NCBI RefSeq assembly: GCF_003205515.1
Contig: NZ_KZ826489.1
Location: forward strand, 1 to 64,000
Direction of reading: 5' to 3'
Length of the DNA: 64,000 nucleotides
Source: Litorivita pollutaquae
GTDB lineage: Bacteria; Pseudomonadota; Alphaproteobacteria; Rhodobacterales; Rhodobacteraceae
Made by a program: the position numbers and the translations under genes. The notes under the pieces were generated by a model, which was not told where the DNA came from, did no database searches, and saw only the letters and a program-made list of their open reading frames with translations. Positions 8,437-15,699 of this stretch are shown here, piece by piece. Position 1 is the first letter of the stretch. Each line of letters begins with the position of its first letter.

Positions 8437-8499
8437 TGGATCAGGGCTTGCAACACATGCAATTAACAATATATGTCTGTTGAAACGGAGGATTATCCC

Positions 8500-9363
8500 A
8501 TGAAACCTGACGTTATAGCGTTTTTCGATGAAGCCACGAACACAATTTCCTATGTGGTCAAGGATCCAGAAGGCAGCGCCTGCGCGGTGGTCGACAGTGT
8601 GCTCGATTTTGATTACTCCTCTGGCCGGACCGACACCCGGTCGGCCGATGCGATCATCGACTATGTGAAGCAGCATAATCTTGAAGTGCAGTGGCTTTTG
8701 GAAAGCCATGTGCACGCCGACCACCTCTCGGCCGCGCCCTATCTGCAAGAGCATCTCGGCGGCAAGATCGGCATCGGCGACCGCATCACCATCGTGCAAG
8801 ACACCTTCGGCAAAGTGTTCAACGAAGGCACGGAGTTTCAACGCGATGGCTCGCAATTTGATCAGCTTTTTGTCGAAGGCGACAGCTTTCACATCGGGCA
8901 GTTGCGCGGCGACGTGCTCCATACCCCGGGCCACACGCCCGCTTGCCTAACCTATGTGGTGGGCGATGCGGCCTTTGTTGGCGATACTTTGTTCATGCCG
9001 GACTTCGGCACCGCGCGCTGTGATTTTCCCGGCGGTTCGTCCGAGACGCTGTATAATTCGGTGCAAAAGATCCTCTCCCTGCCGGACGAAACCCGTATTT
9101 TCGTTGGCCATGATTACAAAGCGCCGGGCCGCGACCAATACGCATGGGAAACCACCGTGGGGGAACAAAAAGCCGCCAACATTCACGTCGGTGCAGGCAA
9201 AAGCAAAGAGGCATTTGTCAAAATGCGCGATGCGCGCGACGCCACTTTGGACATGCCCAAGCTGATCATTCCGTCACTGCAGGTGAATATGCGGGCCGGC
9301 AATATGCCCGAACCGGATGAAAAAGGTGACGTATTTCTCAAGGTGCCGGTGAACAAACTTTGA
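8500..9363 (+). CDS. MBL-fold persulfide dioxygenase-type hydrolase (Blh/ETHE1-like)
   Basis: 287 residues. The metal-binding motif of the metallo-beta-lactamase fold, SHVHADHLSA (His70, His72, Asp74, His75), is followed by HTPGHTPACLTY, GDTLFMPDFGTARCDFPGG and a late FVGHDY. This spacing and the D-F-G-T-A-R-C-D signature are those of persulfide dioxygenases (ETHE1, Blh). They oxidise glutathione or protein persulfide to sulfite with a single iron centre. The start is ATG 8500, with CGGAGGATT at the right distance, rather than the upstream ATG at 8473, which has no ribosome site. It heads a run with two YeeE/YedE genes and a TIGR01244 sulfurtransferase, the gene set linked to sulfide and persulfide detoxification in the BigR/SqrR regulons. 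A glyoxalase-II-type hydrolase is the alternative but fits the context less well. Confidence 0.88.
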   Translation: MKPDVIAFFDEATNTISYVVKDPEGSACAVVDSVLDFDYSSGRTDTRSADAIIDYVKQHNLEVQWLLESHVHADHLSAAPYLQEHLGGKIGIGDRITIVQDTFGKVFNEGTEFQRDGSQFDQLFVEGDSFHIGQLRGDVLHTPGHTPACLTYVVGDAAFVGDTLFMPDFGTARCDFPGGSSETLYNSVQKILSLPDETRIFVGHDYKAPGRDQYAWETTVGEQKAANIHVGAGKSKEAFVKMRDARDATLDMPKLIIPSLQVNMRAGNMPEPDEKGDVFLKVPVNKL

Positions 9364-9478
9364 CAGGCCCTGCGCCATCGTCGCTCCCGCCTCCTGCCTG
9401 ATATGCAAGGGTGGGAATGACCCCTCTTCCGCCCTGCCATGCTGTTGCGGTCGGACAAACAAAAACAGGAAACACGAT

Positions 9479-9904
9479 ATGGAAATGGATTGGATCTGGG
9501 GGCTGGCCGGTGGCTTGCTCATCGGGCTGGGCGGGGCGACCTACCTTTTGGGCAACGGGCGCATCATGGGGGCCAGCGGCATCATCGGCGGGTTGGTCGA
9601 TAAATCCGGCTGGTCCACCGGGAAGGAACGCATTGCCTTTTTGATCGGTGTTCTGGTGATGCCGCTGGTGCTTATGCCCTTCTTTTCCGACACCGACACC
9701 CACGTCACCAACAACTATATTGTGTTGATCGCTGCGGGACTCCTGGTCGGGATCGGCACCCGCATTGCCAATGGCTGCACCTCGGGCCACGGGGTGTGCG
9801 GCATCTCGCGATTGTCGCTGCGCGGCATCACCGCCACGGTTTTCTACATCCTCGCAGGCGGCCTGTCCGTCGTGTTCTTCCGCCACATATTGGGAGTAAT
9901 CTGA
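9479..9904 (+). CDS. YeeE/YedE-family half transporter (PmpA-type)
   Basis: 141 residues, four hydrophobic helices. The family signature around a membrane cysteine is visible as [19 protein letters not shown] (about residues 94-112). YeeE/YedE (DUF395) proteins import thiosulfate or other sulfur compounds, passing sulfur along pore-lining cysteines. Here the family is split into two half-length genes, this one and the next, which overlap by one base (stop TGA 9902-9904, next ATG 9904). They are expected to be translated together and to form one channel. Confidence 0.88.
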   Translation: MEMDWIWGLAGGLLIGLGGATYLLGNGRIMGASGIIGGLVDKSGWSTGKERIAFLIGVLVMPLVLMPFFSDTDTHVTNNYIVLIAAGLLVGIGTRIANGCTSGHGVCGISRLSLRGITATVFYILAGGLSVVFFRHILGVI

Positions 9905-10335
9905 TGAAACTTCTGGTCGCATTGATTGCCGGTGGCCTCTTTGGCTCTGGCTTGTTTATCTCCGGCATGACCGACACCGCAAAGGTGCAGGGATGGCTGG
10001 ATGTCTTTGGTGCATGGGATCCGACGCTCGCCTTCGTGATGGGCGGGGCAATCTTGCCGATGATGGTCGCATGGCGCCTCACCCGTGGATCGCGGCCACT
10101 GACCGGAGGGACATTCCCGCCGCCGCCCGTTGCCGAAGTCGACCGCAATCTTGCGATTGGCTCTGTGCTCTTTGGCCTCGGGTGGGGATTGGCGGGGCTG
10201 TGCCCCGGTCCGGCCATCGCCTCGCTGAGCTATAACGGCACCGCTGGCGTGGTCTTTGTCGTTGCGATGCTCGGCGGTATGGCATTGGCCCCGATGCTAC
10301 GCGCACGTCTGGACAGCATGGGCGCGGCGGAATAA
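9904..10335 (+). CDS. YeeE/YedE-family half transporter (PmpB-type)
   Basis: 143 residues with four to five hydrophobic helices. It starts within the stop codon of the preceding half transporter (ATG 9904). The conserved cysteine motif is GWGLAGLCPGPAIASLSYNG (about residues 95-114). Together with the upstream gene it makes the two-part sulfur-compound channel common in alphaproteobacterial persulfide operons. The exact substrate is not visible from sequence. The downstream sulfurtransferase gene begins only 3 bases after the stop. Confidence 0.88.
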   Translation: MKLLVALIAGGLFGSGLFISGMTDTAKVQGWLDVFGAWDPTLAFVMGGAILPMMVAWRLTRGSRPLTGGTFPPPPVAEVDRNLAIGSVLFGLGWGLAGLCPGPAIASLSYNGTAGVVFVVAMLGGMALAPMLRARLDSMGAAE

Positions 10336-10338
10336 AGC

Positions 10339-10773
10339 ATGTCTATGGATATTCGCAACATCACCCCCCGCTATTCCGTCGCGCCGCAGATCGAGCCGCA
10401 AGATTTTGCCACGCTCAAGGCGGCCGGTTATACCGCCGTTATCTGCAACCGGCCCGATGCGGAAAACCCGCCGGCGCTGCAAACCGATGCAATGGCCAAG
10501 GCCGCCGCTGCGGCCGGGCTGGCCTTCCATGTCATCCCCTTGACGCATCAAACCATGACCCCCGACAACATCGCGGCGCAAAAAAATGCGATGACAAACT
10601 CCGAAGGTCCCGTGTTGGCCTATTGCGCGTCTGGCACCCGCTGTTCGGTGATTTGGTCGTTGATGCAGGCGGGCGAAATGAGCACCGATGACATCCTCGC
10701 CGCCACCGCCAAGGCCGGATATCAACTCGAAGGGCTACGCCCAACGCTTGAGGCAATCGCCGCAGGTAAATGA
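10339..10773 (+). CDS. TIGR01244 sulfurtransferase (DUF442, phosphatase-like fold)
   Basis: 144 residues. The catalytic loop YCASGTRC (Cys96, Arg101) sits at the end of a strand (GPVLAYC), as in the dual-specificity-phosphatase-like DUF442 domain. The N-terminal segment AAGYTAVICNRPDAENP is the other hallmark of the family. In several bacteria this domain is fused to, or encoded beside, Blh-type persulfide dioxygenases and acts as a sulfurtransferase moving sulfane sulfur. Here it is the last gene of the persulfide cluster, followed by a clear terminator. Confidence 0.88.
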   Translation: MSMDIRNITPRYSVAPQIEPQDFATLKAAGYTAVICNRPDAENPPALQTDAMAKAAAAAGLAFHVIPLTHQTMTPDNIAAQKNAMTNSEGPVLAYCASGTRCSVIWSLMQAGEMSTDDILAATAKAGYQLEGLRPTLEAIAAGK

Positions 10774-10799
10774 GCCCCGACAACAACGGTAGAGACACA

Positions 10800-10836
10800 G
10801 AAACACGCGCAGATAAAATGCGCGTGTTTCTTTTAT
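10800..10836 (+). terminator. Rho-independent terminator of the persulfide cluster
   Basis: GAAACACGCGCA (10800-10811) and TGCGCGTGTTTC (10819-10830) form a perfect 12-bp stem with a 7-base loop, followed by TTTTAT. It lies 27 bases past the sulfurtransferase stop. The A/T flanks could let it also act on the convergent FliM-like gene. Confidence 0.9.
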
Positions 10837-10872
10837 ATACAGAACCTTATGGCGGGGTGTTCACGTGTTGCG

Positions 10873-12108
10873 TTAATCCAAAGCAGGCAAATCCGCCAGA
10901 TCCGGCAAATCACTGAAATCCGGCAGGTCACCCAGATCAGGTAGATCGCCCAGATCCGGCAACTCTCCCAGATCCGGCGCGTCGCTCTGCGGTTGCATAT
11001 CAAGACCGCCAAGATCGCTGAGGTCCGGCAAATCACCGCCACTGAGATCAGGGAGATCGCTCAGGTCGGGCAAATCATCGCCCGCCGGTTCGCGACCACC
11101 CCCACCATTCCCCCTGTCAGTTCCGCCCGCCATGTCAGGTAAGGACGCCTTCGCCGCCACAGGGGCCGCGACGCTTTTCTCGAACTCACCCGCCATCGCC
11201 ACGACATCTTCCGGCACCGACAACTGCACCCCTTCCGGCACATCCATCATCAATCGCACCGCACGAAAACCGTTCATCTGCCCCAACCGGCTTTCGGCCA
11301 GCTTATGTTTTTTGCCGACTTCGAGAATCGTATCGCTGAGCGCATCGCGCTCGATCGGCAAACAATCCCCCACTTTAAGCTTGCCCACCGCCGACAGGGG
11401 CAGGGTCACACGGCATAGGACAGCATCAATCTGCGCCGGAATCTTCATCAAAGCTTCGCTCAACAGCGCGCCGATGTCAGGCATTTTCTCGCCCTCGGCC
11501 AAGGGGATGCGCGGTTTTTCCACGACCGGCAATACGATGACCATCTCACCTTGTTTGGCGCCGGAAAACAAATCCAGATTCAGACGGATCAAATTGAAAT
11601 CCGGCGCTTCCAACGCCAATTCCATCATCCTTAAATTTTCCAACCTTACGCCGAAACGATACCCGCAGGTCCAATAGCCTTGCTCCTCTTCGGCGAGGTT
11701 CTCGGCAAACCGGTCAAGCACATCATCAACCAAAGGCGCAACCATCGCTGCGTCGGTTGGCGTTGGGGCGCGCGGATCGGCAGGTTTGGGCACCACGCGT
11801 CCGGTGGTTTGCACCTCGATCAAGGCGGCAAGCGTTTGAACATCAAAGCTGACCACGCCGCGCGCGCCATCAGGCCCGTCGAGCAAGACCAAAAGCGATT
11901 CGTTCGACATTGCTGCTGGCAGGGCATCTTGCTGGAACACCTGATGTTCGACGCCCGTCACAGCCAAAGGCATATCAAACAACTCGTCCGCCGATTTTGC
12001 CAAAGCCATACGGATCGCCTTGCCAAGCGACATCGCACGAGATTGATACACCTCGCGCGCTGCGCTTGCCTTGCGCCGTAAAACTGCATTTGAACGAGCT
12101 TCTGCCAT
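10873..12108 (-). CDS. FliM/FliN-family (SpoA-domain) protein with acidic repeat tail
   Basis: 411 residues. The body resembles the middle and C-terminal parts of the flagellar switch protein FliM. A CheC-like region (about 40-230) contains VSFDVQTLAALIEVQTTGR. It is followed by a SpoA-type domain (about 235-320) with LPLSAVGKLKVGDCLPIERD. The last 70-80 residues are an acidic repeat built from D-L-P-D-L and D-L-G-x-L-P units, encoded by a tandem DNA repeat. The canonical FliM N-terminal CheY-binding peptide is not seen. The start ATG 12108 follows TGAGGGGT; an open frame extends 34 codons upstream without a ribosome site. It sits downstream of a sensor kinase, away from any flagellar genes, so a role in a sensory complex rather than the rotor is possible. 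That is inference. Confidence 0.8.
   Translation of the reverse strand: MAEARSNAVLRRKASAAREVYQSRAMSLGKAIRMALAKSADELFDMPLAVTGVEHQVFQQDALPAAMSNESLLVLLDGPDGARGVVSFDVQTLAALIEVQTTGRVVPKPADPRAPTPTDAAMVAPLVDDVLDRFAENLAEEEQGYWTCGYRFGVRLENLRMMELALEAPDFNLIRLNLDLFSGAKQGEMVIVLPVVEKPRIPLAEGEKMPDIGALLSEALMKIPAQIDAVLCRVTLPLSAVGKLKVGDCLPIERDALSDTILEVGKKHKLAESRLGQMNGFRAVRLMMDVPEGVQLSVPEDVVAMAGEFEKSVAAPVAAKASLPDMAGGTDRGNGGGGREPAGDDLPDLSDLPDLSGGDLPDLSDLGGLDMQPQSDAPDLGELPDLGDLPDLGDLPDFSDLPDLADLPALD
10876..11079. repeat. Tandem repeat encoding the acidic Asp-Leu-Pro tail
   Basis: A coding mini-repeat about 200 bases long. Degenerate 15-18-base units of the type CAGATCCGGCAA on the plus strand translate on the minus strand as repeats of D-L-P-D-L with S/G-D spacers. 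Copies near the C terminus (about 10885-10980) are nearly identical at DNA level, so the copy number may vary between strains. Confidence 0.85.
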
Positions 12109-12175
12109 ACCCCTCACACCGCCTTTCGCGGATCCATTTGTAAGCAACCTATCGTTGATTTGGTTAACTTGGCCT

Positions 12176-14878
12176 TTATTGCAGTGCAGAAATCCCGCCA
12201 ACTTCAACATTTTCCAACGGCACCGTCACACGAAAGGCCGCCCCGCCCTGCCCCGGCAGATAGAAGATCGTGCCGCCCAACCGCACCATGATCTTGCGGC
12301 AAATCGCCAATCCAAGCCCGGCGCCGCCGGCTTTTTGCTCTGCAAGGCGCCAAAATTTTTCAAAAATGATCGCTTGCACCTCGCGGGGGATACCACTGCC
12401 ATTGTCGATGAAATCCACCACGACGCTATCGCCGCTGCGTTCCGTGCGGATATCCAGATGCGGGGCCTCCGCGTCGCAATATTTTTGGACATTGGCGATC
12501 AGGTTGATGAACACCTGTGCCAAACGATCCAGATCGGTTTCGATCATCACGCTTTCCTGCGCCAAGCTGCGCGTGACGCGCAGGCGCGCGCCTTGGCCCG
12601 CCCCATTCACTCCCGCCGCCACGAGCGCATGGTCAATCACATCACCAAGCCGCCCATGCGCCAGATTAAGGCTCCCCAAACCATTTTCCAACACGCTTAG
12701 ATCAAGGAGATCATCCAACAGCCGCGTCAAACGAAGCGTCTCGTCATGGATGATCGAGGAATATTTTGCCTTCTCGGCCTCGGTCAGCCCCTCAGTGTCC
12801 CGCAGGATTTCCGAAAAGGCACGGATCGAGGTCATCGGAGTGCGTAATTCATGGCTGATCTGGCTCAAGAATGCGTCCTTTTGCACCGAAAGCTGGGTCA
12901 GCTTGTCATTGGCTTGGCGCAATTGCCGCGCCGTGCGGGTCAGCTCGCCTGATTTCGCCTCCAGTTGGCTGGAATATTCCATCATCTGCGCGGTTTCATC
13001 TGCCACGGCCATCAGATCTTCGACCGAAACCATCGCACCGCCGACGATCTGTGCCACCATCGCATGCGCCGTTGCCGCGCCAACCGATCCGGACAATTCG
13101 CGTTCCAGATGTTGCAGGAATTCTGATGTGGGTTCAGGAAGATACCCCGCCAGACCTTGCCCTTCGGCCTGCTCTTGGAACAATTTTTGCGCCTGGGTCG
13201 CGCCCAGAATACGTTGTGACATGACCATGAGGTCTTCACTTTGCGCCGCGCCAACCGACCAACCACGGTTGTTTTGCGCATCGTCCAGGGCATTGACAAA
13301 TTGCATACCTTGCAGCCGTTCCAACGGCTGCGGGAAGCTGACCAGAGATCCGATCACAAAGCCGGTCAAATTCAGCCCCATCGACCACATCACCGCATGC
13401 ACCAATGGATCCAATCCCTCGATGCCGAATAGCGCATAGGGCCGCAGCCAAGACAGGCCAAACAGCCCCTCGTTGAAAATCGTCTCGCTGAGCGCCACGC
13501 CGACCCCGAAGCTGGGCAAGAACATCACATAGGCCCACACAAAAAAGCCAACGGAAATGCCGATCATCGCGCCGATCCGCGTCGCCCCGCGCCAGAAAAT
13601 GCCGCCCAAAAGCGCCGGCAAAAACTGCGCCACCCCCGCAAAGGACACGATGCCGATGGCCGCCAAGGCCGTGCCGCCGCCGGACATGCGGAAATACAGA
13701 TAGCCAAGGAAAACCACGCCCACGATCGAAATCCGCCGGGCCAACAACACCACATGGCGCACGTCGCCGGATACGGTCGCACCGCCCCCTGTCATCATCA
13801 ACCAAATCGGCATCACCACATGGTTCGACACCATCGTCGACAGGGCAATCGAGGCGACAATCACCATCGAGGTGGCCGATGAGAACCCCCCTAAAAACGA
13901 CAAGAGCGCCAGCCCATCGCGCCCTTCGGCCAAGGGCAGCGTCAGCACGAAAAGATCTGGATTCGACCCCTTCGGCACCACCTCCAATCCGATCACCGCA
14001 ATTGGCAGAACAAAGAGGCTCATCAACATCAAATAGGTCGGAAACGCCCATGAGGCGAGACGCAGGTAGCTTTCGTCCTCATTCTCGACCACGAGTACCT
14101 GAAACATCCGGGGCAGGCACAAAAACGCCGCAGCCGACACCAAGATCAACCCGGTCCAACGTCCGCTATTGACCTGCCACACGCCGATCTCTGACGCGTT
14201 GATCCGTGCCATCACGGGACCAATGCCACCGCCCAATCCCCAAACCACGAAAATCCCGACCGCCAAAAGCGCGCATAGCTTGACCACCGCCTCAACCGCA
14301 ATCGCCATCACCACGCCGTGGTGGCGCTCGTTCGCATCCAAATTGCGGGTGCCGAAAACCACGGTGAACAACGACAATCCCAATGCCACCCAAAAGGCCG
14401 TCGATTGCTCACTGGGCAGGGCCGCAGCGCTGTCCTCACCGGCGAAGCTGGCGAAACTCAACGTCACGGATTGCAATTGCAGCGCAATATAAGGCGTGGT
14501 GCCGATCACCGACAAAAGAGTCACAAACACCGCCAACAGATTGGATTTGCCATACCGTGAAGAAATCAGATCCGCGACCGAGGTGATCCTTTGCTGCCGT
14601 CCGATCCGCACGATTTTGCGCAGCACCCACCACCATCCCACCATAACGATGGTCGGGCCGATATAGATTGCCACATATTCCAATCCGTTGCGTGCCGCCG
14701 ATCCCACCGCGCCGTAAAACGTCCATGCGGAACAATAGATCGAAAGCGACAAAGTATAGACCCAGGGCGAGCGCAAAAACGCACTGCGCCCGCGTTCCGC
14801 CGCGCGTTCTGCGCCAAAGGCCACAAGAAACAGAAACGCCACATAGGCAAGGCAGACCGCCACCAACAGATTGAGCAT
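12176..14878 (-). CDS. Sensor histidine kinase fused to a sodium/solute symporter domain (CrbS/CbrA-like)
   Basis: 900 residues. The first ~500 form a sodium:solute-symporter (SSS/SLC5) domain with about thirteen helices (start MLNLLVAVCLAYVAFLFLVA; the symporter segment GSAARNGLEYVAIYIGP). Next come a linker with a helical segment, the phosphoacceptor H-box QISHELRTPMTSIRAF near residue 676, and a HATPase domain with DNGSGIP and GGAGLGLAICRK near the end. No receiver is fused. Kinases of this build (CrbS in Vibrio and Pseudomonas, CbrA) tie carbon-source sensing to a transporter-like domain; CrbS controls acetyl-CoA synthetase. I prefer ATG 14878 (AGAGGA 8 bases upstream) over the GTG at 14881. 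It is preceded by a two-helix protein and a response regulator in one transcription unit. Confidence 0.92.
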   Translation of the reverse strand: MLNLLVAVCLAYVAFLFLVAFGAERAAERGRSAFLRSPWVYTLSLSIYCSAWTFYGAVGSAARNGLEYVAIYIGPTIVMVGWWWVLRKIVRIGRQQRITSVADLISSRYGKSNLLAVFVTLLSVIGTTPYIALQLQSVTLSFASFAGEDSAAALPSEQSTAFWVALGLSLFTVVFGTRNLDANERHHGVVMAIAVEAVVKLCALLAVGIFVVWGLGGGIGPVMARINASEIGVWQVNSGRWTGLILVSAAAFLCLPRMFQVLVVENEDESYLRLASWAFPTYLMLMSLFVLPIAVIGLEVVPKGSNPDLFVLTLPLAEGRDGLALLSFLGGFSSATSMVIVASIALSTMVSNHVVMPIWLMMTGGGATVSGDVRHVVLLARRISIVGVVFLGYLYFRMSGGGTALAAIGIVSFAGVAQFLPALLGGIFWRGATRIGAMIGISVGFFVWAYVMFLPSFGVGVALSETIFNEGLFGLSWLRPYALFGIEGLDPLVHAVMWSMGLNLTGFVIGSLVSFPQPLERLQGMQFVNALDDAQNNRGWSVGAAQSEDLMVMSQRILGATQAQKLFQEQAEGQGLAGYLPEPTSEFLQHLERELSGSVGAATAHAMVAQIVGGAMVSVEDLMAVADETAQMMEYSSQLEAKSGELTRTARQLRQANDKLTQLSVQKDAFLSQISHELRTPMTSIRAFSEILRDTEGLTEAEKAKYSSIIHDETLRLTRLLDDLLDLSVLENGLGSLNLAHGRLGDVIDHALVAAGVNGAGQGARLRVTRSLAQESVMIETDLDRLAQVFINLIANVQKYCDAEAPHLDIRTERSGDSVVVDFIDNGSGIPREVQAIIFEKFWRLAEQKAGGAGLGLAICRKIMVRLGGTIFYLPGQGGAAFRVTVPLENVEVGGISALQ

Positions 14879-14882
14879 CACC

Positions 14883-15263
14883 TCAGTCCTCTTGCCCTGC
14901 GCGAACCGCGCCCGCGCCGCTGCCTGTCTTGCCGGCCTGCGCCGCTCCGATGAACTCTGCCCGTGCCAATCCGCGTGCCATTACGACAGAGACAAGGATC
15001 AGGAGCGCCCAAATTCCAAAGACATAAAGCATCGCCGCCGAGGTTTCGACCGGCCCTGCGGACAGGCCGCCCCCCGCCGCCGCATCACCGCCAGAGGTCG
15101 CAATTTCGGCAACCGGTTGCGGCCAAAGCGCCGGCAACAGAAACAACACCATCCCGAGCACCGGAAGCACCCGCGCCCCGTCCATCAAGCGCCGCGCGCG
15201 ATAGGTTTTACGTTCTAAAAAGACCGGCCCTCGGCCCTCTGGGGGCGCAGAAGGCGGCCTCAC
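14883..15263 (-). CDS. Two-helix membrane protein coupled to the sensor kinase
   Basis: 126 residues, GTG start at 15263 whose first bases overlap the stop of the response regulator (GTGA, 15260-15263), so translation is probably coupled. A basic N-terminal part (ERKTYRARRLMDGARVLP) leads into helix one (VLGMVLFLLPALWP), an Ala/Gly-rich loop and helix two (MLYVFGIWALLILVSVVMA). Only 4 bases separate it from the kinase ATG. SSS transporters such as ActP have a small two-helix partner (DUF485, YjcH), so by analogy this could be the small subunit of the transporter-like kinase. I see no clear DUF485 signature, and the analogy rests on size and position. Confidence 0.75.
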   Translation of the reverse strand: MRPPSAPPEGRGPVFLERKTYRARRLMDGARVLPVLGMVLFLLPALWPQPVAEIATSGGDAAAGGGLSAGPVETSAAMLYVFGIWALLILVSVVMARGLARAEFIGAAQAGKTGSGAGAVRAGQED

Positions 15264-15628
15264 GGGGTCACCAATTCGCGCACCACCTCCAACACCTCCG
15301 CATTCGAGAAGGGTTTGGTCATAAACCGGCTGGCCCCGAAGCGTTCGGCCATTTCACGGTCGCGGCTTTGCCCGCGGGCCGTAAGCACCAACACCGGCAG
15401 ATCAGAGGTCGCGGCCCCTTCACGCAATTCGCGCAAGATATCGTAACCGCTTTTGCCCGGAAGCATCACATCAAGCACGACAAGATCGGGGGATTTCGCC
15501 TGCACCACCTCGACCGCATCTATGCCGTTGGAATGGGTGTCGACACGCCACCCGTCGCGGTTGAGCAAAAAACTGATCGCTTCGATGATGTTCGGCTCGT
15601 CTTCAATCAGAAGGACATGTTTGCCCAT
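15260..15628 (-). CDS. Receiver-only response regulator
   Basis: 122 residues, a single CheY-like receiver domain and nothing else. The acidic pocket is LLIEDEPN, the phosphoacceptor aspartate lies in LVVLDVMLPGKSG (about residue 51), the switch threonine in LVLTARGQ and the lysine in FMTKPFSN. ATG 15628 is preceded by GGGAGGGGG; the longer open frame upstream has no ribosome site. CrbR/CbrB partners of similar kinases carry an output domain, whereas this one has none. The signal must therefore pass on to another protein, perhaps the adjacent FliM/FliN-like protein or a regulator elsewhere. The gene overlaps the next one by four bases. Confidence 0.93.
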   Translation of the reverse strand: MGKHVLLIEDEPNIIEAISFLLNRDGWRVDTHSNGIDAVEVVQAKSPDLVVLDVMLPGKSGYDILRELREGAATSDLPVLVLTARGQSRDREMAERFGASRFMTKPFSNAEVLEVVRELVTP

Positions 15629-15699
15629 TTCACGCCCCCTCCCCAACTTGGTGAAACTCAAACTGTGATCCTCACTTAACACTACATTTTGCGACCAAG

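Noticed and set aside
8370-8499. BigR/SqrR operator before the persulfide cluster
   Set aside because: I looked for ATTC-N8-GAAT and close variants in this region and found none; only the FNR-type box stands out.
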